Made by a program: the position numbers and the translations under genes
The notes under the pieces: generated by a model
Database searches by the model: none
What the model saw: only the letters and a program-made list of their open reading frames with translations
What the model was told of the DNA's origin: nothing
Assembly: GCA_028752905.1 (NCBI GenBank)
Contig: JAQNBH010000011.1
Location: forward strand, 7,225,625-7,289,624
Source: Cladorhizidae sp. MBARI D1340-BT2
Lineage: Eukaryota; Porifera; Demospongiae; Poecilosclerida; Cladorhizidae
DNA: 64,000 nt
Direction: 5' to 3'
Part shown: positions 37,401 to 43,033 of the stretch, piece by piece
Layout: each line of letters begins with the position of its first letter
Numbering within the stretch: the stretch's first letter is position 1

Positions 37401-39427
37401 GAGTGTATCTCAGGCAGGGTATTGCTCACCAGCACAAAGTTGGCTATCATTGCAAAAAAATAATAATTGCCGGAGCATACGTCGCACACCAAATAATGCA
37501 CCCACTGAGCAGAATGCCGGAGCTAGAGCAAGCTCTGACCTCAACTCGATGTGATCTGGCTAATGGTAGCGTTATTAACTCGATCTTCTTCTTTCCCCAG
37601 TCTTACACCAGCCTTTTGCTTACTTTATACTCCATTCAGTTCTTCTATTCCCAGACTTCTCTGCAAATGCAACAACCTTGAGCTCAATTAAAATCTGCAG
37701 TATAGCCCATGTACTTAGTTCCAGACATTTCATGCACACACACACACACACACACACGTACACAGAAATCAAGAGCATTGCATCTAGCTGCAGCACGTGC
37801 GTCTAGCTGCAGCACATAGCTATGAGCTCCACTTGCGAGCCAACATGAGCCACTGCAACAACTTATATGCCAGCAAAGTTTGCACATTTGGTGTAGAGTT
37901 GCACTGGGAAATGCAGAGGAATATTTGAGATGCTTCTGCAACCAATACTCTGGCAAATAAGATGCGTCCTTTCACCACACACTGTCTGGATGCATGTGAA
38001 GAACTCTCGTACTGTGCGTGCTGTCAAAGTTTAGCTAGCAAGAATAAGTTACACTATACTTGTCATTGGGAGTGTTGCATTCTGAACATATCGTAGCTAC
38101 TTCACTGTGGAGACCATGCATGCCAATATACATGGTAGCCTCCAACAATATTCAAAGGAGAAAGAAATCCAGCCATCTTTCTGATTGAGGAGGCTAAACA
38201 AAATGACTGGTTACACGACGTAGAAAGAGAAATTACAGAGGTCAGCAATGAAGCAACATTAGAAACTGAGAGGTCTGCAAAGAAGCATCATTAGAAACTG
38301 AGAGGTCTGCAATGACACATTAGAAACTCAGAGGTCAGCAATGAAGCATCATTAGAAGCTGAGAGGTCAGCAATGTAGAAACTGAGAGGTCAGCAATTAA
38401 GCATCATTAGAAACTGAGAGGTCAGCAATGAAGCATCATTAGAAATGGAGAGGTCAGCAACAAAGCACAGTAGAAATGGAGAGGTCAGCAACGAAACATC
38501 AGTAGAAACTGAGAGGTCAGCAATGAAGCATCATTAGAAACTGAGAGGTCAGCAATGAAACATCATTAGAAACTGAGAGGTCAGCAATGAAGCATCATTA
38601 GAAACTGAGAGGTACTGAGAGGTCAGCAATGAAGCAACATTAGAAACTGAGAGGTCTGCAATGAAGCACCATTAGAAGCTGAGAGGTCTGCAATGATGCA
38701 TCATTAGAAACTCAGAGGTCAGCAATGAAGCATCATTAGAAGCTGAGAGGTCAGCAATGTAGAAACTGAGAGGTCAGCAATGAAGCATCATTAGAAACTG
38801 AGAGGTCAGCAATGAAGCATCATTAGAAACAGAGAGGTCAGCAACAAAGCATCATTAGAAATGGAGAGGTCAGCAACGAAGCATCATTAGAAACTGAGAG
38901 GTCAGCAACGAAGCATCATTAGAAACTGAGAGGTCAGCAACGAAGCATCATTAGAAACTGAGAGGTCAGCAATGAAGCATCATAAGAAACTGAGAGGTCA
39001 ACAACGAAGCATCTTTAGAAACTGAGAGGTCAGCAATGAAGCAACATTAGAAACTGAGAGGTCAGCAATGAATCATTAGAAACATAGCATAGAGACTTGT
39101 TAATCTTGACACAATTTGAGCGACTCATAAATGAAGCTTCTGCAGTAGCCCTGTATGCAGCCTTACATTTCTATATTTCCATATTAATTGTGCTAAAAGT
39201 ATATAGTTCGAAAATGGATCTATTAATGTATTCAGAATCATCCTGTACTTCTCATGGATATGTTTTAGGATTATCCTGACGTTGAGCGACTGCTGAGGTC
39301 TAGTCTAACTCCAGTCAGAGACATTGAAAGACTGACAGGCATCAACTTCTTCCCCAATTTGTCTGCAATGGACCAGAACACTTTGGAGCTGAGGCTGCTA
39401 GACCAGCTGTGGCCCACCACAACTTGA
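16210..39427 (+). CDS. ENPP: ENPP-type ectonucleotide pyrophosphatase/phosphodiesterase (3' part, 12 exons)
   Basis: This family comprises type II membrane or secreted enzymes that hydrolyse pyrophosphate or phosphodiester bonds of extracellular nucleotides or lysophospholipids, using two zinc ions and a nucleophilic Thr. The visible part starts inside the catalytic domain. FNQPDRAGHSSGP and VSDHGM carry zinc-ligand Asp/His residues, and GNHGYDN carries the late zinc-ligand His. It continues with SFENIQLYSLMCDLLNI and NNGTYGALHAIL, the Cys-rich linker, and a nuclease-like domain: IPLWSTYTLDPE, the EF-hand-like DADRDGMRDRD loop, and IPTHFFVVMTRC. The C-terminus has VRDIERLTGINFF. This order matches ENPP1/ENPP3, including the nuclease-like domain that short ENPPs lack. 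All eleven exon joins keep phase with GT-AG sites. The nucleophile exon, transmembrane segment and start lie left of the window. Which paralogue it is cannot be told. Confidence 0.93.
16436..16851 (+). other. ENPP intron, degenerate repeats and AT-rich tract
   Basis: This part of the intron has scattered CTAGCCCTAG-type repeats at 16580-16705 and a T/A-rich tract at about 16770-16850 that borders the first LINE 3' fragment. I see no gene. Confidence 0.6.
16852..17015 (-). mobile_element. 5'-truncated LINE 3' end, copy 1
   Basis: The sequence is the reverse complement of the LINE 3' end and 3' UTR seen on the + strand at 18388-18500. The C-terminal codons lie at the right and the UTR (landmark GCTCAAACAATCAAGCATG) at the left. 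It is truncated at CAGATG and joined directly to the 20-bp minisatellite. Confidence 0.8.
17016..17572. repeat. 20-bp minisatellite, block 1
   Basis: About 28 copies of a 19-20-bp unit (AAATTCTAACCCCAGGCTGT) with single-base variants. It is joined to the truncated LINE copy on its left and ends in an A-rich and T/C-rich stretch at 17573-17610. Confidence 0.95.
17612..17671 (-). mobile_element. LINE 3' UTR fragment split by insertion
   Basis: This matches the UTR part of the copies at 16852 and 18840 up to CCAGAAGTCACT. It then breaks into a forward-strand LINE fragment. The rest of the same copy resumes at about 18538, so a later insertion split it. Confidence 0.75.
17672..18537 (+). mobile_element. 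LINE C-terminal ORF fragment, + strand
   Basis: An open frame of 267 codons (17672-18472, no start of its own) encodes the region downstream of a reverse transcriptase. It includes SKALALSTAIPHAGDW, a CCHC-type knuckle CPICRTEADSLGDHQIGC followed by RHN, a restriction-nuclease-like RPADIF...LDITV, and LLQRLAICLWRGNA. This order resembles LINEs with a C-terminal CCHC plus PD-(D/E)XK endonuclease, but the clade assignment is tentative. It is 5' truncated and its tail is AT-rich. It is inserted in reverse orientation into an older 3' fragment of its own family. Confidence 0.85.
18538..18636 (-). mobile_element. LINE 3' end fragment, copy 2 (right half)
   Basis: This is the reverse complement of the coding 3' end, again truncated at CAGATG and joined to minisatellite. 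With the forward fragment ending at 18537 it forms an inverted repeat of about 95 bp arms (18388-18485 and 18540-18636) that could fold. Confidence 0.8.
18637..18798. repeat. 20-bp minisatellite, block 2
   Basis: Eight copies of the same 20-bp unit as block 1. It ends in GAGGCTCTAACTTT and then a T-rich/C-rich spacer nearly identical to the spacer after block 1, showing that the whole module was duplicated. Confidence 0.93.
18838..18991 (-). mobile_element. LINE 3' end fragment, copy 3
   Basis: An uninterrupted copy of the module: 3' UTR at left, C-terminal codons at right, truncated at the same CAGATG. It gives the pre-insertion sequence for the split copy at 17612/18538. Confidence 0.8.
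18992..19205. repeat. 20-bp minisatellite, block 3
   Basis: About ten copies of the 20-bp unit, several with CCGT for CTGT. It abuts the next LINE copy, which lies on the minus strand. Confidence 0.93.
19206..21085 (-). pseudogene. LINE reverse transcriptase remnant, minus strand
   Basis: Read on the minus strand from 21085, it has RT motifs LLLDFSNAFNYVDRES, SGVQQGDPLGPRFALALQPI and WYLDDG (the YxDD catalytic box). Then come SKALALSCALPHAGDW, CPICHRIADSMGDNQVGC (the knuckle His is replaced by Asn), RPADVF and LFQRLSINLWRGNA. The frame shifts near 20480-20340 and again near 19860, so it is not functional as assembled. The palm is incomplete at the N-terminal side, where 20-bp minisatellite follows. 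It belongs to the same family as the fragment at 17672 and faces the opposite way. Confidence 0.88.
21086..21385. repeat. 20-bp minisatellite, block 4
   Basis: About 15 diverged copies, many with CCCAAGG or CAGGGCAGT variants, ending about 45 bp before ENPP exon b. Units contain TTCTAAC followed by CCCAG, which resembles a branch point and 3' splice site. Confidence 0.9.
21429..21498 (+). CDS. ENPP: ENPP exon b
   Basis: The acceptor is CTCCCATAG|CTG and the donor is G|GTAAGT in phase 1. It encodes a segment starting LVPADVNVTYDSLGV, which fits the region after the SDHGM motif where ENPPs have an R-L-x-P-x-D stretch. It is separated from exon a by 5 kb of LINE and minisatellite DNA. Confidence 0.85.
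21650..21690 (+). CDS. ENPP: ENPP exon c (41 bp)
   Basis: A micro-exon with acceptor GTGCAG|GT and donor GTG|GTAAGT. Phase 1 in and phase 0 out are consistent with both neighbours. It encodes GDEVVDRVYDSFVV. The assignment rests on phase and splice sites; similarity is weak at this length. Confidence 0.75.
21765..22105. mobile_element. foldback/MITE-like element in an ENPP intron
   Basis: A long imperfect inverted repeat. The left arm (about 21765-21897) reads AATCACTTGAAATTT, then AGATGCTGAGACTCG and GCCGGTAGCTAGCTATCC. The right arm (about 21945-22105) reads the complement, with GGATAGCTAGCTACCGG, CGAGTCTTAGCATCT and AAAGTGATACT. It has no ORF. A related single arm is at 55665-55860, so it is a dispersed family. 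Confidence 0.8.
22106..22790 (+). other. ENPP intron, no recognised feature
   Basis: Unique-looking intron sequence with a short GT run (about 22131-22142). No exon, RNA gene or element is recognised. Confidence 0.5.
22795..23130. repeat. polypyrimidine minisatellite (about 19 bp)
   Basis: Units built from CTCTCCTCTCCTCCCCA repeat about 17 times. They run into a T/C-rich stretch that ends at the exon d acceptor (23165). The strand bias leaves open frames on both strands; these are composition artefacts. Confidence 0.93.
23166..23251 (+). CDS. ENPP: ENPP exon d
   Basis: The acceptor CCATTAG|AAT sits at the end of a polypyrimidine minisatellite, and the donor is CA|GTCAGT in phase 2. The encoded MKNRLPFRLHTGYHNK matches the Leu-Pro-x-Arg-Leu-His segment typical of ENPP catalytic domains. 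Confidence 0.88.
23490..23540 (+). CDS. ENPP: ENPP exon e (51 bp)
   Basis: The acceptor is CTTGTAG|A and the donor is AT|GTAAGT in phase 2. It encodes RYGPIYATADVHALMY, corresponding to the R-I-x-P-I strand that follows the Leu-His segment. Confidence 0.85.
23541..24323 (+). other. ENPP intron with a possible short-TIR element
   Basis: GCCTTGGCGGATT at about 23837 is exactly inverted as AATCCGCCAAGGC at about 24247, which could mark a small non-autonomous DNA element of about 425 bp. Nothing else is recognised. Confidence 0.35.
24324..24390 (+). CDS. ENPP: ENPP exon f (late zinc-ligand His)
   Basis: The acceptor is TATCCAG|G and the donor is CAG|GTACAG in phase 0. It encodes GNHGYDNIEKEMQ, the conserved G-x-H-G-x-D-N motif whose His is the late zinc ligand. 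Confidence 0.92.
24391..25098 (+). other. ENPP intron with palindromic AT-rich repeat and G tract
   Basis: CCTCTATTAGAA-type units at 24605-24680 and an inverted TTCTAATATAGAGG at about 24723 suggest a small foldback element. A run of 22 G lies at 25006-25027, followed by a purine-rich stretch. Confidence 0.45.
25099..25186 (+). CDS. ENPP: ENPP exon g (source of the 43-bp array)
   Basis: The acceptor is CTTCAG|GCC and the donor is TGTG|GTGAGA in phase 1. It encodes AIFIGHGPAFRKNY then SFENIQLYSLMC, the F-x-G-x-G-P-x-F and F-x-N-x-x-x-Y-x-x-M-C motifs of ENPPs. Its last 19-20 bases plus the donor are the seed of the downstream minisatellite. Reading past the donor gives TAA after six codons. 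Confidence 0.93.
25160..30525 (+). repeat. 43-bp minisatellite made of an ENPP exon end plus its splice donor, about 125 copies
   Basis: Each 43-bp unit contains CTCTACTCTCTGATGTGTG, identical to the last 19 bases of ENPP exon g (25168-25186). It is followed by GTGAGAGGG, the donor of that exon with the following intron bases, and then ACATGTAATTCTAAG. The first unit is the functional exon end itself. Units vary mostly after the donor (GGGAC, GGGGC, GGAGC, GGTCC) and stay close to identical across the exon-derived half. A 33-bp variant (GTGAGAATTCTAAG) recurs from 29581 on at 119- or 162-bp spacing, forming a higher-order repeat. The array fills most of the intron between exons g and h. Confidence 0.95.
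29581..30290. repeat. higher-order repeat within the 43-bp array
   Basis: The deleted 33-bp unit marked by GAATTC occurs at 29581, 29700, 29862, 30024, 30143 and 30262. The spacings are 119 or 162 bp, meaning one short unit plus two or three full units. This part was therefore amplified in multi-unit blocks. Confidence 0.85.
30680..30952 (+). CDS. ENPP: ENPP exon h (end of catalytic domain and Cys linker)
   Basis: The acceptor is CTACAG|AC after about 140 bp of C/T-rich sequence, and the donor is A|GTACGT in phase 1. The split Asp codon joins exon g as M-C-D-L-L-N-I. It then has NNGTYGALHAIL, followed by CPF and a Cys-rich segment with CEDCVC, as at the linker between the catalytic and nuclease-like domains. 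Confidence 0.93.
30953..31398 (+). other. ENPP intron, pyrimidine-rich
   Basis: A strongly C/T-rich intron without an ORF or element. It contains the motif CAGGGACTGTCATGATGATGG, partly echoed by GACAGTCCCTGTCAG about 35 bp later, a short inverted repeat (31169-31222). Confidence 0.5.
31399..31550 (+). CDS. ENPP: ENPP exon i (nuclease-like domain start)
   Basis: The acceptor is TATGCAG|AG and the donor is GAA|GTAAGA in phase 0. It encodes NPWGVPVGG, a conserved Cys in ACILSQLDYISLYS, and IPLWSTYTLDPE, the Pro-Leu-Trp-x-x-Tyr-Thr motif of the ENPP nuclease-like domain. Confidence 0.92.
31614..31845 (+). CDS. ENPP: ENPP exon j
   Basis: The acceptor is GTCACAG|ATT, only 63 bp after exon i, and the donor is A|GTGAGT in phase 1. 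It encodes ACWRHDPRVS, then several N-x-S/T sites and VFTNIIFQSRSFN, the T-N-I-V-P-M-like strand before the core of the nuclease-like domain. Confidence 0.9.
31846..32850 (+). other. ENPP intron with G and C homopolymer runs
   Basis: A 15-G run (31905-31919) is followed 27 bp later by a 22-C run (31947-31968), so the transcript could form a G-C hairpin. Further C runs are near 32441-32458 and 32660-32677, each near AGGGTTTCAT or similar. These look like copies of a small repeat. No exon is seen. Confidence 0.55.
33600..34020. repeat. degenerate GGTTAGGG-containing repeat
   Basis: Irregular units of 20-30 bp built from GGTTAGGG, GCTTGGAC and AATGACTAG. The TTAGGG hexamers are interspersed and not consecutive, so this is not a telomere tract. 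Confidence 0.85.
34045..34375. repeat. 46-bp minisatellite, about 7 copies
   Basis: Nearly identical 46-bp units contain AAAGCTGCCTGAGCCTGTAG and AGGAAGGTAGGCTGG. The last unit is slightly diverged. Reading frames on the minus strand through it are periodic and not credible proteins. Confidence 0.95.
34698..35095. repeat. 133-bp tandem triplication inside the transposase relic
   Basis: ATTGAGCAAGTGAC(C/T)TGTGAC begins units at 34698, 34831 and 34963, with only a few differences. The first two copies end in a stop (CAGTGA); the third continues into the open frame. It is a local duplication of coding sequence. Confidence 0.85.
34698..36104 (+). pseudogene. transposase-like gene of a DNA transposon, broken
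   Basis: Open segments at 34970-35584, 35651-35869 and 35862-36104 lie in different frames. Together they encode a protein-like series: CSTCVDLIDEF, a Cys-rich N-terminal part; VDFSENATIAAQKEVQAAHW, resembling the first catalytic region of a DDE-type nuclease; MVVISDDFNHTKYSI; and, after a frameshift near 35590-35605, SHGKGVID. SHGKG followed by a Gly-Gly motif recurs in a transposase-like family I recall from cnidarian and fish genomes, but I cannot name the superfamily. Frameshifts and stops make it non-functional. It lies in sense orientation in the ENPP intron. Confidence 0.7.
36105..36918 (+). other. transposon 3' flank and end of ENPP intron
   Basis: Non-coding sequence with repeated TACGTCCATCAC motifs, the putative right transposon end at about 36738, then 180 bp to the exon k acceptor. 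I see no other gene. Confidence 0.5.
36919..37193 (+). CDS. ENPP: ENPP exon k (EF-hand-like loop)
   Basis: The acceptor is CCGACAG|GT and the donor is GGA|GTGAGT. Phase 1 in continues exon j across a 5-kb intron holding a transposon relic. It encodes ALDADRDGMRDRD, a calcium-loop-like motif, and IPTHFFVVMTRC, both hallmarks of the ENPP nuclease-like domain. Confidence 0.92.
37194..38235 (+). other. last ENPP intron, left part
   Basis: It contains a (CA)10 microsatellite at about 37735-37756, GCATCTAGCTGCAGCACGTG/GTCTAGCTGCAGCACATAG direct repeats near 37780-37820, and no recognisable exon. Confidence 0.5.
38240..39085. repeat. 32-bp minisatellite, about 27 copies
   Basis: Units of about 32 bp (AAACTGAGAGGTCAGCAATG, then AAGCATCATTAG) with variants of 20-31 bp. 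A block of roughly 350 bp seems duplicated: shortened units with GCAATGTAGAAAC occur at about 38370 and 38752. It lies in the last ENPP intron. Confidence 0.93.
39269..39427 (+). CDS. ENPP: ENPP terminal exon
   Basis: The acceptor is TGTTTTAG|GAT in phase 0, and the reading frame ends at TGA 39425-39427. It encodes DYPDVERLLRSSLTPVRDIE, then RLTGINFF, matching the D-x-E-x-L-T-G-L-x-F-F motif at ENPP C-termini. Confidence 0.92.
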   Translation, partial: DYPDVERLLRSSLTPVRDIERLTGINFFPNLSAMDQNTLELRLLDQLWPTTT

Positions 39428-40365
39428 AGCCTCAACTTGTTATGTCTGAACTCTATGTTCCTGCAGGTGTTCCCTATATATATATATATATCATATGCCC
39501 ATGTGTGTGACTGTAAGTCATAAGAACTTCAGTCTCCTCATTTTAAAATGTTTATCTTTTACATCTGGACAACTTGTTCATTATATTTGGCAGAGTGTAA
39601 GTTGACCACATTATATTTGGCAGAGTGTAAGTTGACCACATTATATTTGGCAGAGTGTAAGTTGACCACATTATATTTGGCAGAGTGTAAGTTGACCACA
39701 TTATATTTGGCAGAGTGTAAGTTGACCACATATTTGGCAGAGTGTAAGTTGACCACATTATATTTGGCAGAGAGTAAGTTGACTTCATAAATGTGCTTTA
39801 AGGTTTCCAAGTTGTTGTACTGCGCGAGTGCAAAGTTGAGGCTCCAGTTCCGATGTTGTTATTATTGTTGTTATTAGTTTGTTTGGGGGCAAAAACTGCC
39901 CAGGAACATACGCAACTCCTTCAACTGTTTCAAAGATGTGTAGTGCCAATAGGTTAGTTTCAACCGTGAATGGATGCAAAGCGTCCAGTATTTGGCCGAG
40001 TACAGTAACACTCCCTGTAATATCTTAAAATTGTGTCAAACTTTAAATTGTGCAGCTAAAATTCACTTTGGCAGCCTCTTGTTATCCTAAACTATAATTT
40101 TAGCTCGAAAAATATTTCAAGCATGCCTTAAATCCTTTGCCAAGGAAGTAAACCGGCAGCCCCCCCCCCCTCTTCCCCCCAAATGGTTTTAAAAAAAGTA
40201 TTCAGGGTTGCAATTAACAAGTAAAGAAAAATGTCCTGGAGTTGCAGTAACTCTAGTAGGAGGTTGCTTGTCAATTAAAACTGTGATTAAACTACTACAG
40301 TCCATCCACTGGTGAGGAGACTAATGAATGTGTGTATTCATTGATTATTTATGTTATCGAAGGTG
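39428..40365 (+). other. region downstream of ENPP
   Basis: ENPP 3' UTR or intergenic sequence with a TA microsatellite (39477-39490), the 30-bp array, and no clear polyadenylation signal in the first 150 bases. No gene is recognised. Confidence 0.5.
39581..39785. repeat. 30-bp minisatellite, 7 copies
   Basis: Near-identical units with TTATATTTGGCAGAGTGTAA and GTTGACCACA, one of them shortened by a few bases. They lie about 155 bp after the ENPP stop, perhaps in its 3' UTR. Confidence 0.95.
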
Positions 40366-40780
40366 GCTGATAAAGGTGATGGAAATATTGCCTAGACAGC
40401 TGGGGTATGGTATCAACCAGGCTCTGCCTACAGAGTTCAAAACAGAATCCTAAAACTAGAGTTTAGGAACTCAATATGTAGTGAGATGGCTGCTGTGAAA
40501 GACCTAGCCCCTGAAATTTATCCTTTGATCCACTCGGCCTATTCCTTTCTCCCCCTCCCTCGTTTGGGAAGATAAGACTCTCCAGTCATCTGAAGGGGTA
40601 TATACAAGGTGACCCTCTTAGCCTACTTCTATTCTGGCTCATGGCTGCCACGGTATTACAGAGCTGCTGGAGTAAGTATAGGTACGCTCTCCCTTGTATC
40701 CACTGCTGTCGCTCTCCGAGAGGCTGAAGTCTTCTAAGAGTTGAGCATTAACTTCATCTCCCAGTTTTAGTGAATCTTTT
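40366..40780 (+). pseudogene. decayed LINE reverse transcriptase fragment
   Basis: Pieces in shifting frames read PRQLGYGINQALPTEFKTE, then KDLAPEIYPLIHSAYSF, an IQGDPLSLLLFW box (equivalent to the usual QQGDPLGPLLF), and EAEVF...ELSINFI. This is the thumb-side order of the RT family also seen at 59258-59805. Several stops and frameshifts make it a dead copy. Confidence 0.75.
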
Positions 40781-41760
40781 TCCAGAAGCCGGAAGTGAAT
40801 TTGATGTCACATTTCCCATAATTACTGAAGTCCTACATTCCTTATTCTTAGCACAGTGGCACTTCTCTGATTGCACATGGGCACGACAGAAGCACGTGCA
40901 GGACGGTCACTTCGTTAAAAAAATGGTAAGAAAAAATAATCTTGCTAATAAATAATAACAATGACATAATTTACAACAGGATCACACATGCATGCATGCA
41001 CATGCACAGAAAGAGAGCGGACGGTAGGTGGTGGTGGGAACACTCCAGTCTGGCCATGCATGTACATACTAACCCAGGAAAAGTTCCTGGAAACAAATTC
41101 TGCAAACACTAGGTAGTATTGAGAGACATAAAATGTTGCAAGTCTACATGAATGTTGAAAGTAGTGGAAGTGCTTGATAACATAGCAGAGAAAACTTGAG
41201 TTACTGTTTGATATGTTTGCCATGGCTAAAATATAAGTTGTGTGGTGCATGTGCATTCTAATATAATGCTAGCTATCATGTCGCTAAGTGGCAGTTACTA
41301 AAAGTGCATTTTACACTGGGCTTGTTGACACTGGTGGAGGACTCTCAGCACCCTTAGGAGTGAAGGTCGGTCTTTTGAAACTAGCACCCTCGGTGTCCTT
41401 GGAAACGAGATGAGTTTTGTTATGATGATGTCTGTATTCTGCAGTGCAGTGTCCCAAGGAGACAGGAGGGCATTGTTATATGTGTGAACTAGGTGGTATG
41501 ATTTCTTTAGATCAATGGGAGAAGCTTTTTCCAAGCACTATTTGCTGCAGATTTCTGTGGGAAAGTAGCCCATGGCTGTGGAATGACGACTGTAGGAGGT
41601 TCCTTTTTCTTTTCTTCAGATTTGTTAGGAGCCATGTTCTGATTTAAAAACAAGAAAGAAATTTATTTGCAAGTTTTGGTTAAATATATATAATATATTA
41701 CATATCTGTGATTTTGGCTTTAATATTTGGTCTACATTCTTATGACAAGCCAATCCCAAT
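40781..41760. other. intergenic sequence, nothing firm
   Basis: I see no supported gene. One minus-strand frame from ATG 41635 encodes MAPNKSEEKKKEPPTVV and about 26 more residues before a stop. It has coding-like composition but no recognised relatives and no confirmed splice sites. Confidence 0.4.
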
Positions 41761-41762
41761 AA

Positions 41763-42390
41763 TTTATAATATATGTTCCATCCAATCTATGAATCTGCCT
41801 GCACAATCTATGAATGCCAATCTATTGCCTGCCAATCAATACACTTCAAAACATGGTAGCATATTAACACCCTTTGCAACAGATTCATAGATTGGATGGA
41901 ACATATCGACCAGTATACTTATTATCGACTAGTTATACTGAGAGAGTGTGCAAGCCAAATATCCAAACCCACCCACACAATATGGGATAGTCGACGGGAA
42001 TTTAAAAAGTCCGCGCTACTCCCACGAAAAGAGAAGAAGGGAGAAGAGCTGTTTGTGAGGCAAGTTTCTCTACATTTGGCAGTTGTGCGAGTGTTCGTGG
42101 GTATTACAAACTGTGCATTATATCTTTTTTGACAGAGCAATATTCTTCAAATATCTTTTTTTGCTCTACACTTGCCATGTCACTAGTTCTTTATCTGCCA
42201 AGTCCATGTGGAACTTTTTCTCAGTATCACTTTTTTCTACATCATTACACTCAATCATCACTTTCTCTGTTTCTCTGTTGCAAAGGGTGTTAATATGCTA
42301 CCATGTTTTGAAGTGTATTGACTGGCAGGCAATAGATTGGCATGGGCAGATTCAAGATTAGATGGAACATATATATATAATATTATATGT
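41763..42390. mobile_element. foldback DNA element with about 100-bp inverted ends
   Basis: The left arm (about 41770-41881) contains GTTCCATCCAATCTATGAAT, CCAATCTATTGCCTGCCAAT and ACACTTCAAAACATGGTAGC. The right arm (about 42281-42383) is its inverse. A second inner copy of the outermost 25 bp lies inverted just inside the left arm (41882-41907). The 400-bp core has no protein I recognise. The ends run into TA-rich sequence on both sides, so a TA target duplication is possible. Confidence 0.85.
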
Positions 42391-43033
42391 ATAGATGTAT
42401 ATATGTATATATATTATATATACTATGTATACATATATATGTATATATATTATATTGCTTTTAAATAAACATTTCTTGGTCATATAAAGCTACAGACCAA
42501 TGCTGGCTAAACTTATGCTCGAGTAGAAACTAGTTGTTTAATGAGTTGTTACCATTAGCATAGGAAGGTAAGGTAAGAGGGACTAAGCATGCTGATAGAA
42601 GTAAGTATACTGATGCGAGATAAATTAGTCTAGTCAAATTGGTGTAAGAATTATCATCGTATATAATCATCATACTTTCAATAATCGTCTTTTTCGTTCT
42701 GGAGCAAATAATGACATGGATGAAGTGGGCGTGTACCTGAAGCAATGAAATATAACATCTTTAATTTTGCCTTCTGTCCCAGCCTCGTTACTCTTCCCTT
42801 TTCCCTCTATTTTTACACAATCTCTCCCTCGTCCTCTTCATTTCTTTCCCCCTCTCTCCTTGCACACATGCCCACACATGCCCACACATTTATCTCTCTA
42901 TCCCTTCTCCTTTCTTGCTCGTCTCTATCTACCCATCACCCAACTCCTCCTTCTTATTCATAACATATTCTATAACTTTCTATTTCCTCTCCATAACTCT
43001 CCCTGTCTTCTATTATATTTCCATTCTCATTCC
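42391..43033. other. region between foldback element and CNBD gene
   Basis: TA-rich palindromic microsatellite at 42370-42460, then a C/T-rich stretch on the + strand (42770-43050). No gene is seen apart from the end of the minus-strand CNBD gene. Confidence 0.5.

Noticed and set aside
41503..41635. Short minus-strand ORF MAPNKSEEKKKEPPTVV...
   Set aside because: Composition looks coding, but it has 43 codons, no recognised family and no confident splice partner. It is mentioned only as an open possibility.
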